This document shows positions 43,275 to 52,280 of a stretch of DNA of 64,000 bases, in pieces. The first letter of the stretch is position 1. Each line of letters begins with the position of its first letter. The notes under the pieces are model-generated. The model did not search any database. It saw only the letters and a list, made by a program, of their open reading frames with translations, and was not told the origin of the DNA. The position numbers and the translations under genes are program-made. Source of the stretch: Bradyrhizobium sp. ARR65 (lineage in GTDB: Bacteria > Pseudomonadota > Alphaproteobacteria > Rhizobiales > Xanthobacteraceae); contig NZ_AWZU01000016.1 in the NCBI RefSeq assembly GCF_000472385.1, forward strand, positions 88,588 through 152,587. The letters run 5' to 3'.

Positions 43275-44906
43275 TCAGATGGCGGGCACAAACGACTCCG
43301 CGCGCGCCATCGCCCAGGCGTCACGGTAGCGGGGATCGTCAGTGCCGTCGAGCAGCTCGCCCGGGAGCAGCGTCGGATAGAGTTTTGCGAATGAGCACAC
43401 CTCCGTGCTCGAGGTCCGCTTCGAGAAGTGGATCGGTCGCAATTCCTGGGGATGCTCCAACCCAGCGGCGGCCAGCAGTTCGGCCAGCGCGATCAGGGTC
43501 GCGCGGTGATAGTTATAGACCCGGTCAATCTTGAGCGGCACGTGCAGCGCACGGGCACGGGTCGGGTCCTGCGTGGTTACGCCGGTCGGACAACGGTCGG
43601 TGTGGCAGCTTAACGACTGGATACAGCCCAGCGCAAACATGAAGCCGCGTGCCGAATTGCACCAGTCGGCACCGATCGCCATGGCGCGGGCCATGTCGAA
43701 GGCGGTCGCGATCTTGCCGGAGGCCCCTAACTTGATGCGGTCGCGCGCGTTGATGCCGACCAGTGCGTTGTGGACGAAATTGACGCCCTCGCGCATCGGC
43801 ATGCCCAGATGATCCATGAACTCCAACGGCGCAGCTCCGGTGCCGCCTTCATTGCCGTCGATGACGATGAAATCGGGATAGATGCCGGTTTGCCGCATCG
43901 CCTTGCAGATCGCCAGAAACTCCCATGGGTGACCGATGCACATCTTGAAGCCGGCGGGCTTGCCGCCCGAGAGCTTCCGCATTTTGGCAACGAACTCCAT
44001 CATTTCGGTCGGTGTCGAAAACGCCTTGTGTGTCGCCGGCGAGATGCAGTCCTCGCCCATGGCGACGCCACGGATCTTGGATATCTCTTGCGAGACCTTG
44101 GCCGCCGGCAGGACGCCACCATGGCCAGGCTTGGCGCCCTGACTCATCTTGAGTTCGACCATCTTGATCTGGTCCTCGGTGGCTACGCGAGCGAACTCAT
44201 CCGGATCAAAGGTGCCGTCGCGATGACGGCATCCAAAATAGCCGGAACCGATCTCCCAGATCAGATCGCCGCCCATCTCGCGGTGATATGGACTGACCCC
44301 GCCCTCGCCGGTGTCATGCGCAAAATCGCCCTTCCTGGCGCCGGCATTGAGCGCACGCACGGCGTTCGGACTGAGCGCACCAAAGCTCATCGCCGAGATG
44401 TTGAACACCGACGCCGAGTACGGCTTGGTGCAGTCCGGCCCGCCGATGGTGATGCGGAATTCCTCCCTGGAATGAGGCTTCGGCGCGACCGAGTGGTGCA
44501 TCCACTCGTAACCTTCGCGATAGACGTCTTCCTGCGTCCCGAACGGCCGCTTGTCGAGCTGCATCTTGGCGCGCTGATACACCACCGCGCGGATGTCGCG
44601 GGAAAACGGCATGCCGTCCTTTTCGCTCTCGAAGAAATACTGCCGCATCTCGGGGCGGATCTCTTCGAGCAGGAAGCGCATATGCGCCGAGATGGGGTAG
44701 TTGCGCAAAACCGCGTGGTTCTTCTGCATGAGATCGCGGACGCCGAGCAGTGTGAGCCCGCCGAAGATCAGCATCGGTACCAGCACGACGTCGAACGCTT
44801 TGGGATTGTGATCGAACATCCCGATGCCGAGCAGCAAGGCCGTCACCACGGCGCAAATCGTCAGCACGATGAAGCGTGGCGAGAACGGAAGCAGCAAGGT
44901 TTCCAT
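43275..44906 (-). CDS. FMN-dependent glutamate synthase-like enzyme
   Basis: A 543-residue enzyme of the FMN-binding glutamate synthase family. The N-terminus has two membrane segments (about 10-60), so it is inner-membrane bound. The (beta/alpha)8 barrel (about 150-500) carries FMN-binding stretches such as GQ-type GHGGVLPAAKV and FIVIDGNEGGTGAAPLEFMDH. A C-x5-C-x4-C set (ALGCIQSLSCHTDRCPTGV) fits a 3Fe-4S cluster. There is no glutaminase domain, so the nitrogen donor is unlikely to be glutamine; the physiological reaction is unsettled. Confidence 0.9.
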   Translation of the reverse strand: METLLLPFSPRFIVLTICAVVTALLLGIGMFDHNPKAFDVVLVPMLIFGGLTLLGVRDLMQKNHAVLRNYPISAHMRFLLEEIRPEMRQYFFESEKDGMPFSRDIRAVVYQRAKMQLDKRPFGTQEDVYREGYEWMHHSVAPKPHSREEFRITIGGPDCTKPYSASVFNISAMSFGALSPNAVRALNAGARKGDFAHDTGEGGVSPYHREMGGDLIWEIGSGYFGCRHRDGTFDPDEFARVATEDQIKMVELKMSQGAKPGHGGVLPAAKVSQEISKIRGVAMGEDCISPATHKAFSTPTEMMEFVAKMRKLSGGKPAGFKMCIGHPWEFLAICKAMRQTGIYPDFIVIDGNEGGTGAAPLEFMDHLGMPMREGVNFVHNALVGINARDRIKLGASGKIATAFDMARAMAIGADWCNSARGFMFALGCIQSLSCHTDRCPTGVTTQDPTRARALHVPLKIDRVYNYHRATLIALAELLAAAGLEHPQELRPIHFSKRTSSTEVCSFAKLYPTLLPGELLDGTDDPRYRDAWAMARAESFVPAI

Positions 44907-45314
44907 GGGATACCCCTTGGGCGATTGTGCCTGTTATTATGCGCACGCGCGGCAACACGCAGCCTATCCCGCGTTGCCGCTCAAGCATATGACAATGCTT
45001 CGCTTTGAAGAAGCTAGCCGTTACGGCAGGCGCGAATCAATGCAGCCCCGCTGACGCAATTTTGCGGTGCAATGTGAGTGGGGTGAGGACCTGTCCGGAA
45101 TAGGCAAAGCCTTTCGACTTGTTCGGCGGCCGCGCGCGAGGGTTAGACCGATCTTGGCTGCCAATCCGGAAATGGAACGATCTGTACGGCTCGATTGCGA
45201 GTTAAAGACGTGGATGGCCGGGACAAGCCCGGCCATGGCGGCGTAGCAAGCGGCAATAGTACGCACCACCACCGACGCACAAGTTCCTCGGGCCGGGACG
45301 ATGTCGGAGCCTGC
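44907..45314. other. Gene-free stretch with a dispersed hairpin
   Basis: No gene. A perfect inverted repeat ATGGCCGGG-ACAAG-CCCGGCCAT at 45214-45236 can form a 9-bp hairpin and resembles dispersed intergenic elements of this group. The upstream part must carry the promoter of the glutamate-synthase-like gene. Confidence 0.5.
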
Positions 45315-46088
45315 TCAGCGCTCGACGAAAGCCTTCTCGATCACGAAATGGCCGGGCTCGGTGTGGTTGCCTTCGAGGAAACCGCGCTGCTCGAACATCT
45401 GCCTGAGTTCTTCGAGCATCGCGGGACTACCGCACATCATGATGCGGTCGGTCGCCTTATCGAGCGGCGTCTGGCCGAGGTCGTTGAAGAGCTGTTCCGA
45501 GGCGATCAGGTCGGTGATGCGGCCGCGGTTGCGGAACGGCTCGCGGGTAACCGTCGGATAGTAAGAGAGCTTCTCGGACAACAGCGGCCCGAACAATTCG
45601 TCGTCGCGCAGCTTCTGCACGAGCTGCTCGCCGAAGGCGAGCTCGTTGACCTGCCGGCAGCCGTGCACGAGCACGATCTGCTCGAAGCGCTCATAGACGT
45701 CGGGGTCCTTGATCAGGCTCGCGAACGGCGCAAGCCCCGTTCCGGTCGACAACAACAGCAGCCGCTTGCCGGGAATGAGATTATCGGTGATCAGCGTACC
45801 CGTGGCCTTGCGACCGACCAGGATGGTGTCGCCTTCCCTGATCTTCTGCAGCCGCGAGGTCAGGGGACCGTCGGAAACCTTGATCGAGAAGAACTCCAGT
45901 TCTTCCTCGTGATTGGCGCTCGCCATGCTGTAGGCGCGCAGCAGGGGACGGCCATCGACCTCCAGCCCGATCATCGCAAACTGGCCGTTCAGGAAGCGAA
46001 AGCCGCTGTCGCGGGTGGCCTTGAAGCTGAAAAGGGTATCGGTCCAATGCCGGACGGAAAGAACTTTCTCTCGATAGAACGCGCTCAT
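45315..46088 (-). CDS. fpr: Ferredoxin-NADP reductase
   Basis: A 257-residue flavoprotein that moves electrons between NADPH and ferredoxin or flavodoxin. The FAD motif RAYSMAS is at residues 51-57. The NADP region has GTGLAPFASLIKDP, and the C-terminus ends in the short VER typical of the bacterial subclass. ATG 46088 is chosen because the enzyme begins MSAFYREKVLSV; upstream codons add shadow residues. The gene stands alone, divergent from the ATP-grasp gene. Confidence 0.94.
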   Translation of the reverse strand: MSAFYREKVLSVRHWTDTLFSFKATRDSGFRFLNGQFAMIGLEVDGRPLLRAYSMASANHEEELEFFSIKVSDGPLTSRLQKIREGDTILVGRKATGTLITDNLIPGKRLLLLSTGTGLAPFASLIKDPDVYERFEQIVLVHGCRQVNELAFGEQLVQKLRDDELFGPLLSEKLSYYPTVTREPFRNRGRITDLIASEQLFNDLGQTPLDKATDRIMMCGSPAMLEELRQMFEQRGFLEGNHTEPGHFVIEKAFVER

Positions 46089-46402
46089 GGTTTGAGATTC
46101 TTCCCAGCGTCTCTTGATTAGAACAAACGACTTGCGTGGCCCCGGAGGGGGCAAAAACCCCTGAATTTGCGGGAGATTTCCGGGCTTCATCTACTGGATT
46201 GAACGAGATAATCAACCCGTATTGACGCGTAGTTGAAATGGCTCAAATGCATGTCGCGTCATTTTTGAAGCGGGTTCGAGCCATTCTAATTCCTGGCTCA
46301 ATCCTTGGCGCTGCCGCTGGTAATTAACTTGCCGGATCTGCGGCCAGTGCGGCACTTAATTGCCGACGCGTTAGGGTTAAGGGGGCGGAAAACGAAGCAA
46401 CG
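46089..46402. other. Divergent intergenic region between fpr and the ATP-grasp gene
   Basis: No gene. The AT-richer middle (46205-46260) contains TTGACG at 46221 and likely the divergent promoters. A CCCCGGAGGGGGC stem lies near 46140. Nothing else could be assigned. Confidence 0.4.
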
Positions 46403-47347
46403 ATGCTCAACAGCCAGCGCATTTTCGTCGAGGCGATCAGCAAATACGGCGCCGAGCATGGCATCGCGGTCGAGATCCGCGCCGCCGGCTGGCTGATCGT
46501 CATGCAACGCGGCGGCACGCGGCATCTCGCCTTCGGCTACGATCTCGGGCTGAACAGCGCGGTCGCTCACCGAATTGCAAATGACAAGTCGGCGACGGCG
46601 GACGTACTGACGATGTCCGGCGTGCCCTGCGTGCCGCATGCGCTGTTTCTCGACCCGGAGCTGAATGCCTATGTCCCGACGCAGGGGTCATGGCAGGCGA
46701 TGCTTACGCTGCTGTCGCAAAATCCCGCGGGCATCGCGGTCAAACCCAACGAAGGCACGTCGGGAAAGTCTGTCTTCCTTGTGTCGAGCGCGCCCGGACT
46801 CGAACTGGCGGTGAATCGAATCTTCGCCTCACATGCAAGCCTTGCGATCTCGCCCTATCTCGAGATCGAGGAGGAGGTCCGCGTGGTGCTGCTCGATGAC
46901 ATACCGCTCCTCGTCTACAGCAAGAAACGACCGTCGGTGATCGGCGATGGCAAACGCTCGCTGCTCGAACTCGCGCTGGCGACATTACCGGCCGATCAAC
47001 GATCGGCTGTCTTGCCGGAGATGTTCGCCGAACTCGACAGGAACGCGCTCGATGCGGTCGTGCCGGAGGGAGCACGGCGGGTCCTCAACTGGCGCCACAA
47101 TCTGGAATCAGGTGCACGGCCGCTTCTGCTTGAGCATGGCGAGGCGCGGGATGCGTGCGTGGCGCTTGCGGTGCGCGCGGCGCAGGCCATCGGCATCCGC
47201 TTTGCGTCGATCGACATCGTGCGGGTCGAGGGCGGCTGGCAGGTGCTGGAGATTAATTCCGGGGTGATGACGGAGGCGCTGAGCAAGCTGCATCCGGAGC
47301 TGGTCCATGCGGCCTATCGCGCGGCGCTGGATAAGGTGTTTGCGTGA
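46403..47347 (+). CDS. ATP-grasp protein of the cyanophycin synthetase/RimK type, orphan
   Basis: A 314-residue ATP-grasp ligase. The nucleotide half shows GIAVKPNEGTSGKSVFLV (lysine/glycine-rich phosphate loop) and EIEEEVRVVLLDDIPLLVYSKKRPSVIGDGKRSLLELAL. NWRHNLESGA and the Mg-binding IDIVRVEGGWQVLEINSGVM follow; these are characteristic of cyanophycin synthetase central domains and RimK-like enzymes. Start ATG 46403. It lacks the Mur-ligase domain of cyanophycin synthetase, so it would make a simple carboxylate-amine bond, but substrates are unknown. No other biosynthetic gene is adjacent. Confidence 0.85.
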   Translation: MLNSQRIFVEAISKYGAEHGIAVEIRAAGWLIVMQRGGTRHLAFGYDLGLNSAVAHRIANDKSATADVLTMSGVPCVPHALFLDPELNAYVPTQGSWQAMLTLLSQNPAGIAVKPNEGTSGKSVFLVSSAPGLELAVNRIFASHASLAISPYLEIEEEVRVVLLDDIPLLVYSKKRPSVIGDGKRSLLELALATLPADQRSAVLPEMFAELDRNALDAVVPEGARRVLNWRHNLESGARPLLLEHGEARDACVALAVRAAQAIGIRFASIDIVRVEGGWQVLEINSGVMTEALSKLHPELVHAAYRAALDKVFA

Positions 47348-47356
47348 GATGGCGCC

Positions 47357-47436
47357 GTCATTCCGGGGCTGTCCGCAGGACCGAACCCGGAACCTCGAGA
47401 TTCCGGGTTCGCCTCTTTGAGGCGCCCCGGAATGAC
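47357..47436. repeat. 80-bp intergenic palindrome (GTCATTCCGGGG type)
   Basis: An 80-base imperfect palindrome, starting GTCATTCCGGGGC and ending GCCCCGGAATGAC. A close copy is at 56355-56435. Both lie between the ends of convergent genes, so they could also act as bidirectional transcript ends. Confidence 0.7.
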
Positions 47437-47451
47437 AGGCGCAAATGCCCG

Positions 47452-48393
47452 TCAATCATTAGCGCCCGGAGAATCATCCATCGCGCGAAAAGCTTCCTCA
47501 AGCTGCGGTGAGATCGGAACGTTGAGCCGCTCGCCGGTGGGCAGCCGCCGCACGAACCACTTTTCGTAAAGCGGCATCAAATCATGGTTGGAGCCGAGCT
47601 TGCGGAAGGCGCGCTCGACCACGGCCGATAATTCCGGCTCGCCCTTACGGAACATGATGCCGTAGGGCTCGTAGGACAGATAATCGCCGGTGACGCGAAA
47701 CCGATCTTGCGACTTGTGCCGCGCGATCAGACCGTAGAGCAGGATGTCATCGGTCGCGAACGCATCGACCTTGCCGTCCACCAGCATCTGGTAGGACTGC
47801 TCGTGGTCGGCCGCCGTGACGATGTTCAGGCCAAGTGCGAATTTCTTGTCGACATTGTGCATCGCCTGCTCGTTGGTGGTGCCTTTGGTGACCACCACGG
47901 TCTTGCCCTTGAGGTCGGTCGCCGCTGAAACGGGCGACGCCTTCGGCACCATCAGCTTGGTGCCGGCCACGAAGATCAAGGGCGAGAAGGCTACCAGCCT
48001 GGAACGCTCGGCATTCGCGGTGGTCGAGCCGCATTCCAGATCGATTCTGTTTTGCAGCACGGCCGCGATGCGGTCGTCCGAGGTAACCTTGACGTACGCG
48101 ATCTTCAGGTCGGGATCGTCAACCTCGGCGGCGATCTCCTCGACGATCGCCTCGCAGAGTTCGAGGCTGTAGCCGATCGGACGGCTGGCCTCGTCCAGGA
48201 ACGAGAATGGCGGCGAGCTCTCGCGATAGCCGACATGCACGAGGTGGGCGTTCTTGATCCGGGTCAGCGTCGGGCTAAGCCCACCCTCGCCGGCTTGATC
48301 GCCGCCTTGGGCGAACGCGGCCGCTGCCGGCAGGCAAGCCGCCAGCAAAAGGCCGATCAGCGCCGTCCACCGGCTTACATTTCGCCGCATCAC
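47452..48393 (-). CDS. Periplasmic amino-acid-binding protein (SBP_bac_3, GltI-like)
   Basis: A 313-residue binding protein with signal peptide ending near AFA. Ligand residues are seen in RESSPPFSFLDEASRPIGYSLELCEAI, CGSTTANAERS, VTKGTTNEQAM and DDILLYGLI, the pattern of glutamate/aspartate binders. It follows the symporter gene by nine bases on the same strand. There are no HisM/HisQ/HisP-type permease or ATPase genes nearby, so it may deliver to another transporter or serve the symporter next door. Confidence 0.9.
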   Translation of the reverse strand: MMRRNVSRWTALIGLLLAACLPAAAAFAQGGDQAGEGGLSPTLTRIKNAHLVHVGYRESSPPFSFLDEASRPIGYSLELCEAIVEEIAAEVDDPDLKIAYVKVTSDDRIAAVLQNRIDLECGSTTANAERSRLVAFSPLIFVAGTKLMVPKASPVSAATDLKGKTVVVTKGTTNEQAMHNVDKKFALGLNIVTAADHEQSYQMLVDGKVDAFATDDILLYGLIARHKSQDRFRVTGDYLSYEPYGIMFRKGEPELSAVVERAFRKLGSNHDLMPLYEKWFVRRLPTGERLNVPISPQLEEAFRAMDDSPGAND

Positions 48394-48402
48394 CCGCTCC
48401 CA

Positions 48403-49698
48403 TCAGTGGCCCGCCATAACAGGCACTTCGCCGGGGATCATGTCCGGCGGCACGACATCGTCGGGACCGAGCGCGTGGACGGGCGCGAGCTCGCCTTCCC
48501 ACTTCGCCACCACCGAGGTCGCAAGCGTGTTGCCGATCACATTGGTGGCGCTGCGGCCCATGTCGAGGAAAGTGTCGATACCCATGATCATCAACAGGCC
48601 CGCCTCGGGAATGCCGAACTGAGACAGCGTCGAGGCGATCACCACCAGCGAAGCGCGCGGCACGCCGGCGACGCCTTTCGACGTGATCATCAAGGTCGCC
48701 AGCATCGCGAGTTGGGTCGCCAGCGACATGTCGATCTTGTAGGTCTGCGCGATGAAGATGGAAGCGAAGGTGCAGTACATCATCGTGCCGTCGAGGTTGA
48801 AGGAATAGCCAAGCGGCAGCACGAAACTCGAGATGCGGGACGATGCACCGAAGCGGTTCAGGCCCTCCAGCGTCTTCGGATACGCGGCTTCCGAGCTTGC
48901 CGTGGAGAACGCGATCATCAAGGGCTCGCGGATCAGCCGCAGCAGATGGGCGTAGCGTGGTCCGATCACGATGAAGCCGATGATCACCAGGATGCCCCAG
49001 AGGATCAGGAGCGACAGATAGAAGCCGCCCATGAACACCACGAGCTTCCACAGCACGCCAAGACCGTTCTTGGCGACGGTCGCTGCGATCGCCGCCCACA
49101 CCGCGAGCGGGGCAAACATCATCACATAGCTCGTCACCTTCAGCATGATGTGGCCGACGTCATCGATCAGGGCGAGCAGCGGCTTGGAGCGTTCCGGCAG
49201 TGCGCCCATCGCGACCGAGAAGAACACCGCAAAGATCACGATCTGCAGGATCTCGTTCTGTGCCATCGCGTCCGCGATCGAGGTCGGGATCAAATGGGTC
49301 AGGAATTTTTCGACCGAGAAGGCCGACACCGGCAGTCCCGTCGACTGCGTCCTGTCCGGCAGCGTGCCGGGGAAATTCGCCCCGGGCTGCAGCAGATTGA
49401 CCATGACGAGGCCAAGCAGCAGAGAGACGAAGGAGGCGCTGACGAACCAGCCCATGGTCTTGGCGAAGATGCGGCCGAGCTTGGCGCCGCTGCCCATGTG
49501 AGCGATGCCGCCGACCAGCGTTGCGAACACCAAGGGCGCTATGATCATCTTGATCAGGCGCAGAAACAACATCGCGATCAGGTTGATCGAAGCGGCAAGC
49601 TCAGCGCGCTGATCGGGCAGGAAGTTGAAGATCAGCGTGCCCGTGATGATGCCAAGCACCATCGCGCCGATGATATATTGGGTGAACCTGTTGGACAT
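48403..49698 (-). CDS. Dicarboxylate/amino acid:cation symporter (DAACS family, DctA/GltP type)
   Basis: A 431-residue inner-membrane symporter. Family motifs: the helical hairpin STASSEAAYPKTLEGLNRFG, the transmembrane NLDGTMMYCTFASIFIAQ (the 'NMDGT' motif), GVPRASLVVIASTLSQFGIPEAG, and the terminal MGRSATNVIGNTLATSVVAKWEGE. It moves C4-dicarboxylates or acidic amino acids with H+ or Na+. ATG 49698 (MSNRFTQ) is preferred because the family starts there. The first gene of a two-gene unit with the binding protein at 47452. Confidence 0.93.
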   Translation of the reverse strand: MSNRFTQYIIGAMVLGIITGTLIFNFLPDQRAELAASINLIAMLFLRLIKMIIAPLVFATLVGGIAHMGSGAKLGRIFAKTMGWFVSASFVSLLLGLVMVNLLQPGANFPGTLPDRTQSTGLPVSAFSVEKFLTHLIPTSIADAMAQNEILQIVIFAVFFSVAMGALPERSKPLLALIDDVGHIMLKVTSYVMMFAPLAVWAAIAATVAKNGLGVLWKLVVFMGGFYLSLLILWGILVIIGFIVIGPRYAHLLRLIREPLMIAFSTASSEAAYPKTLEGLNRFGASSRISSFVLPLGYSFNLDGTMMYCTFASIFIAQTYKIDMSLATQLAMLATLMITSKGVAGVPRASLVVIASTLSQFGIPEAGLLMIMGIDTFLDMGRSATNVIGNTLATSVVAKWEGELAPVHALGPDDVVPPDMIPGEVPVMAGH

Positions 49699-50121
49699 TC
49701 TTGACCCCCCGTTCAACTCCGGCGTGTCCAGTTTGGCAGATTTTGAAACTCGCGCAACACGGTTCGACGAGCAACGCGCATGCCACGATCTGCCGGTTGA
49801 GAAACCGACGCGCAATCTAGCCTGTGCGCAACGCACAAATCGCCCGCCTGCACGTTTCCTGCGCCATGGCTGCACCAATAATGATCACGCTGCGCTCGCG
49901 CCGGCGAGAACTGTGGGACGCGCGCGATGAAGCTCCGACGCAAATTTTGCATCGCATCGTCCGCACATTCCGCTTGAAGCGCAAGGGAAAGCGGCGGATC
50001 ATGCCGCAATCCAGATTTTGAAGAGCAAAGTCATTCGATCTTTTTCGCCTGCAGCGGCGGCACGACGCATTGCGAGCGCGCATAGCGATACGAAAAAGCG
50101 ATATCGAGAAGGATCGATTGC
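49699..50121. other. Gene-free stretch between the symporter and the cysteine-repeat gene
   Basis: No convincing gene in 420 bases. Frames on both strands are arginine- or cysteine-rich shadows. The divergent promoters of the two neighbours should lie here. Confidence 0.5.
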
Positions 50122-51000
50122 ATGACCAAGAGGTCCGACAGTGCGGCAGCGCTTGGCGCGTTGCTGTCAGCGGCATTTTCCATTCTCGCATCGGGGGCAT
50201 TGGCGCAGACGCCGACCGCGGCGCAGCGCAGCGCGATCAAGACCCAGTGCCGATCCGATTACATCGCGCATTGCGCGAGCGTTCCGCCGGGCGGCGCGGC
50301 ATCGCTGCAATGCCTGCGGAAGAACATCGCAAGTCTTGCGCCCGGCTGCCAGTCAGCCCTGCGCGCGGTCGCGGCGCCGTCTGAGGCCAAGTCTGAGGTC
50401 AAGTCCGAAGCAAGATCGGACGCAAAGTCTGAAGCCAAGCCCGAGCCAAGTGCCGAGGCCAAGCCGGACACAGCAGCACCGCCCCCCGCGGAGACGAAGG
50501 CCGAGCCGGCCCCTGCGACCACCGCACAACCGGCAGCCCAGCCTGCCGCGAAGACGACGGCGAAGAAGCCGTCGAGCGCGCAAATTGCCGCCGTCCGCAG
50601 CGCCTGCCGCGCGGATTATCCGAATGTATGCGCGGGCGTGCCGACCGGCGGCGCGGCCGCCCTGCAATGCCTCGAAAAGAACAAAGCCGCGGTCTCACCC
50701 GCCTGCCGGCAGGCTCTCATTGGGCCGAGCAACGGCGCGCCCGCTGCAGCAGCCAATGGGGGCCCTGCTCCAGCAGCAGCCCCTGTCGGGGGACCGGCTG
50801 CCCCGAGCGGGATGGTGCTGAGGCCGATGCGGCCGCGCGAGGTGCTGTTTGTGATGCGCTCGGCCTGCGGCGCGGATGTCCGCACGCTCTGCGCCGGCGT
50901 CGACCCCGGCGGCGGCCGCATCCTGCAGTGCCTGACGGCAAACGCATCGTCGCTGTCGCCGGCCTGCAAGGGCGTTCTCGCGCGATTTGCCGCGCAGTAG
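50122..51000 (+). CDS. Secreted protein with three GLG1-like cysteine repeats
   Basis: A 292-residue protein with a signal peptide MTKRSDSAAALGALLSAAFSILASGALA. It holds three copies of a repeat of about 50 residues, each with four cysteines: CRSDYIAHCASVPPGGAASLQCLRKN...GC, CRADYPNVCAGVPTGGAAALQCLEKN...AC and CGADVRTLCAGVDPGGGRILQCLTAN...AC. The pattern matches the cysteine-rich repeats of eukaryotic Golgi apparatus protein 1 (GLG1). Copies 1 and 2 are joined by a Lys/Ser/Glu/Ala repeat (KSEVKSEARSDAKSEA) and a Pro/Ala linker; copies 2 and 3 by a Gly/Pro/Ala one. Likely an extracytoplasmic disulphide-bonded protein of unknown function. Confidence 0.85.
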   Translation: MTKRSDSAAALGALLSAAFSILASGALAQTPTAAQRSAIKTQCRSDYIAHCASVPPGGAASLQCLRKNIASLAPGCQSALRAVAAPSEAKSEVKSEARSDAKSEAKPEPSAEAKPDTAAPPPAETKAEPAPATTAQPAAQPAAKTTAKKPSSAQIAAVRSACRADYPNVCAGVPTGGAAALQCLEKNKAAVSPACRQALIGPSNGAPAAAANGGPAPAAAPVGGPAAPSGMVLRPMRPREVLFVMRSACGADVRTLCAGVDPGGGRILQCLTANASSLSPACKGVLARFAAQ

Positions 51001-51102
51001 CGCGGGTATCGGGATCGGGCAGGAACACCGCTCGTTCTCTCGGCGATATCCGACGAATAATTTCGCTGGCGCGTTCGGCGCGTCGCGATTATTCTACGGC
51101 AA

Positions 51103-51122
51103 ATTGTAAGTATACTGTCAAT
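51103..51122. promoter_or_regulatory. MarR-type operator, copy 1
   Basis: ATTGTAAGTATACTGTCAAT, eight of ten positions symmetric, 12 bases upstream of the hydroxylase GTG. It is 18 of 20 identical to the dyad at 55254. Both precede genes of the same catabolic cluster, whose MarR regulator lies between them. Confidence 0.7.
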
Positions 51123-51134
51123 TGGAGGAAGCGC

Positions 51135-52280
51135 GTGCGCATTGCCGTGATCGGCGGCGGCCCGGGCGGGCTGTATTTCGCCTATCTCTGGAAGAAGCGT
51201 CATCCCGAGGCGCTGGTCGATCTGTTCGAGCAGAACGCGGCCAATGCCACCTGGGGCTTTGGCGTCGTGTTCTCCGAGCAGGCGCTGGACTTCTTGCGTG
51301 CCGACGATCCCGACACCGTGGACGCGATCGCGCCGGAGATGGAGAGCTGGAACAACATCACGCTCAATCTCCATGGGCAGAGCGTGGAGATCGACGGCGT
51401 CGGCTTCTCCTCGATCGGGCGATTGAAGCTCCTGACCATCCTGCAGGCGCGCGCCCGCGCCGTCGGCGTTACGATGCATTTCGAGACGCAGATCCAATCC
51501 CTCGACCGCCTTCAAGGCTATGAGCTGATCGTCGCCGCAGATGGGCTGAACTCGCTGGTACGCCGGGCCTTCGAAGGCGACTTCGGCTTCTCCATTTCCT
51601 ACTCGACCAACAAATTCGCCTGGTACGGCACCACAAAAAGATTCGAGACGCTCTCGCAGACGTTCGTGCAGACCGAGCGCGGCGCCTTTAATGCCCATCA
51701 CTATCGCTACGCGCCCGACATGAGCACGTTCCTGGTCGAGTGCGATCATGGGACCTGGCAGGCCTACGGCTTCGCCTACAAGGATACGGAGCAGTCCAAA
51801 GCCATCTGCGAGGAGATATTTGCCGAAACGCTCGGGGGCGGGCTCTTACTCTCGAACAAGTCGATGTGGCGCAACTTTCCGTGGGTCTGGAACGAGCGCT
51901 GGTTCTACAAGAACGTGGTGCTGATTGGTGATGCCCTGCACACGGCGCATTTTTCCATTGGCTCGGGGACGCGTCTGGCGATCGAGGATGCCATCGCGCT
52001 CGCGAAGGCGCTCGACGCGGAAGCGCACGTCTCGACCGCACTCGCGCGCTACCAGGCCGAGCGCAAGCCGATCGTGAAAAAGCTCGTCACGGCAGCACGT
52101 ACCAGCGCGGATTGGTATGAGCAATTCCGCGAGCACATGAAGCTCGATCCGATGGACTTTGCCTATAGTTACATCACCCGTTCGGGCCGGATCGACGAGG
52201 CGCGCCTGCGCGCAATGGCACCACGCTTCTTGGCGGCTTACGAGGCGGAGAAGCGAACGGAAGTGCGCCATGACGCTTGA
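51135..52280 (+). CDS. FAD-dependent aryl-CoA hydroxylase (probable salicylyl-CoA 5-hydroxylase type)
   Basis: A 381-residue flavin monooxygenase. Its FAD-binding start is MRIAVIGGGPGGLYFAYLWKKRHP, and a second FAD contact is VVLIGDALHTAHFSIGSGTRLAIEDA near residue 265. The first 100 residues (FEQNAANATWGFGVVFSEQALDFLRADDPDTVDAI) match the N-terminal halves of salicylyl-CoA 5-hydroxylases and 2-aminobenzoyl-CoA monooxygenases, but the protein stops without their C-terminal half. GTG 51135 is the start because GGAGGAA precedes it. It overlaps the CoA-ligase gene by 11 bases. Oxygenation of an aryl-CoA to gentisyl-CoA is the most likely role. Confidence 0.85.
   Translation: MRIAVIGGGPGGLYFAYLWKKRHPEALVDLFEQNAANATWGFGVVFSEQALDFLRADDPDTVDAIAPEMESWNNITLNLHGQSVEIDGVGFSSIGRLKLLTILQARARAVGVTMHFETQIQSLDRLQGYELIVAADGLNSLVRRAFEGDFGFSISYSTNKFAWYGTTKRFETLSQTFVQTERGAFNAHHYRYAPDMSTFLVECDHGTWQAYGFAYKDTEQSKAICEEIFAETLGGGLLLSNKSMWRNFPWVWNERWFYKNVVLIGDALHTAHFSIGSGTRLAIEDAIALAKALDAEAHVSTALARYQAERKPIVKKLVTAARTSADWYEQFREHMKLDPMDFAYSYITRSGRIDEARLRAMAPRFLAAYEAEKRTEVRHDA

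Noticed and set aside
48052..49704. 550-codon plus-strand frame
   Set aside because: It is antisense to the symporter and binding protein, with histidine/arginine-rich shadow composition.
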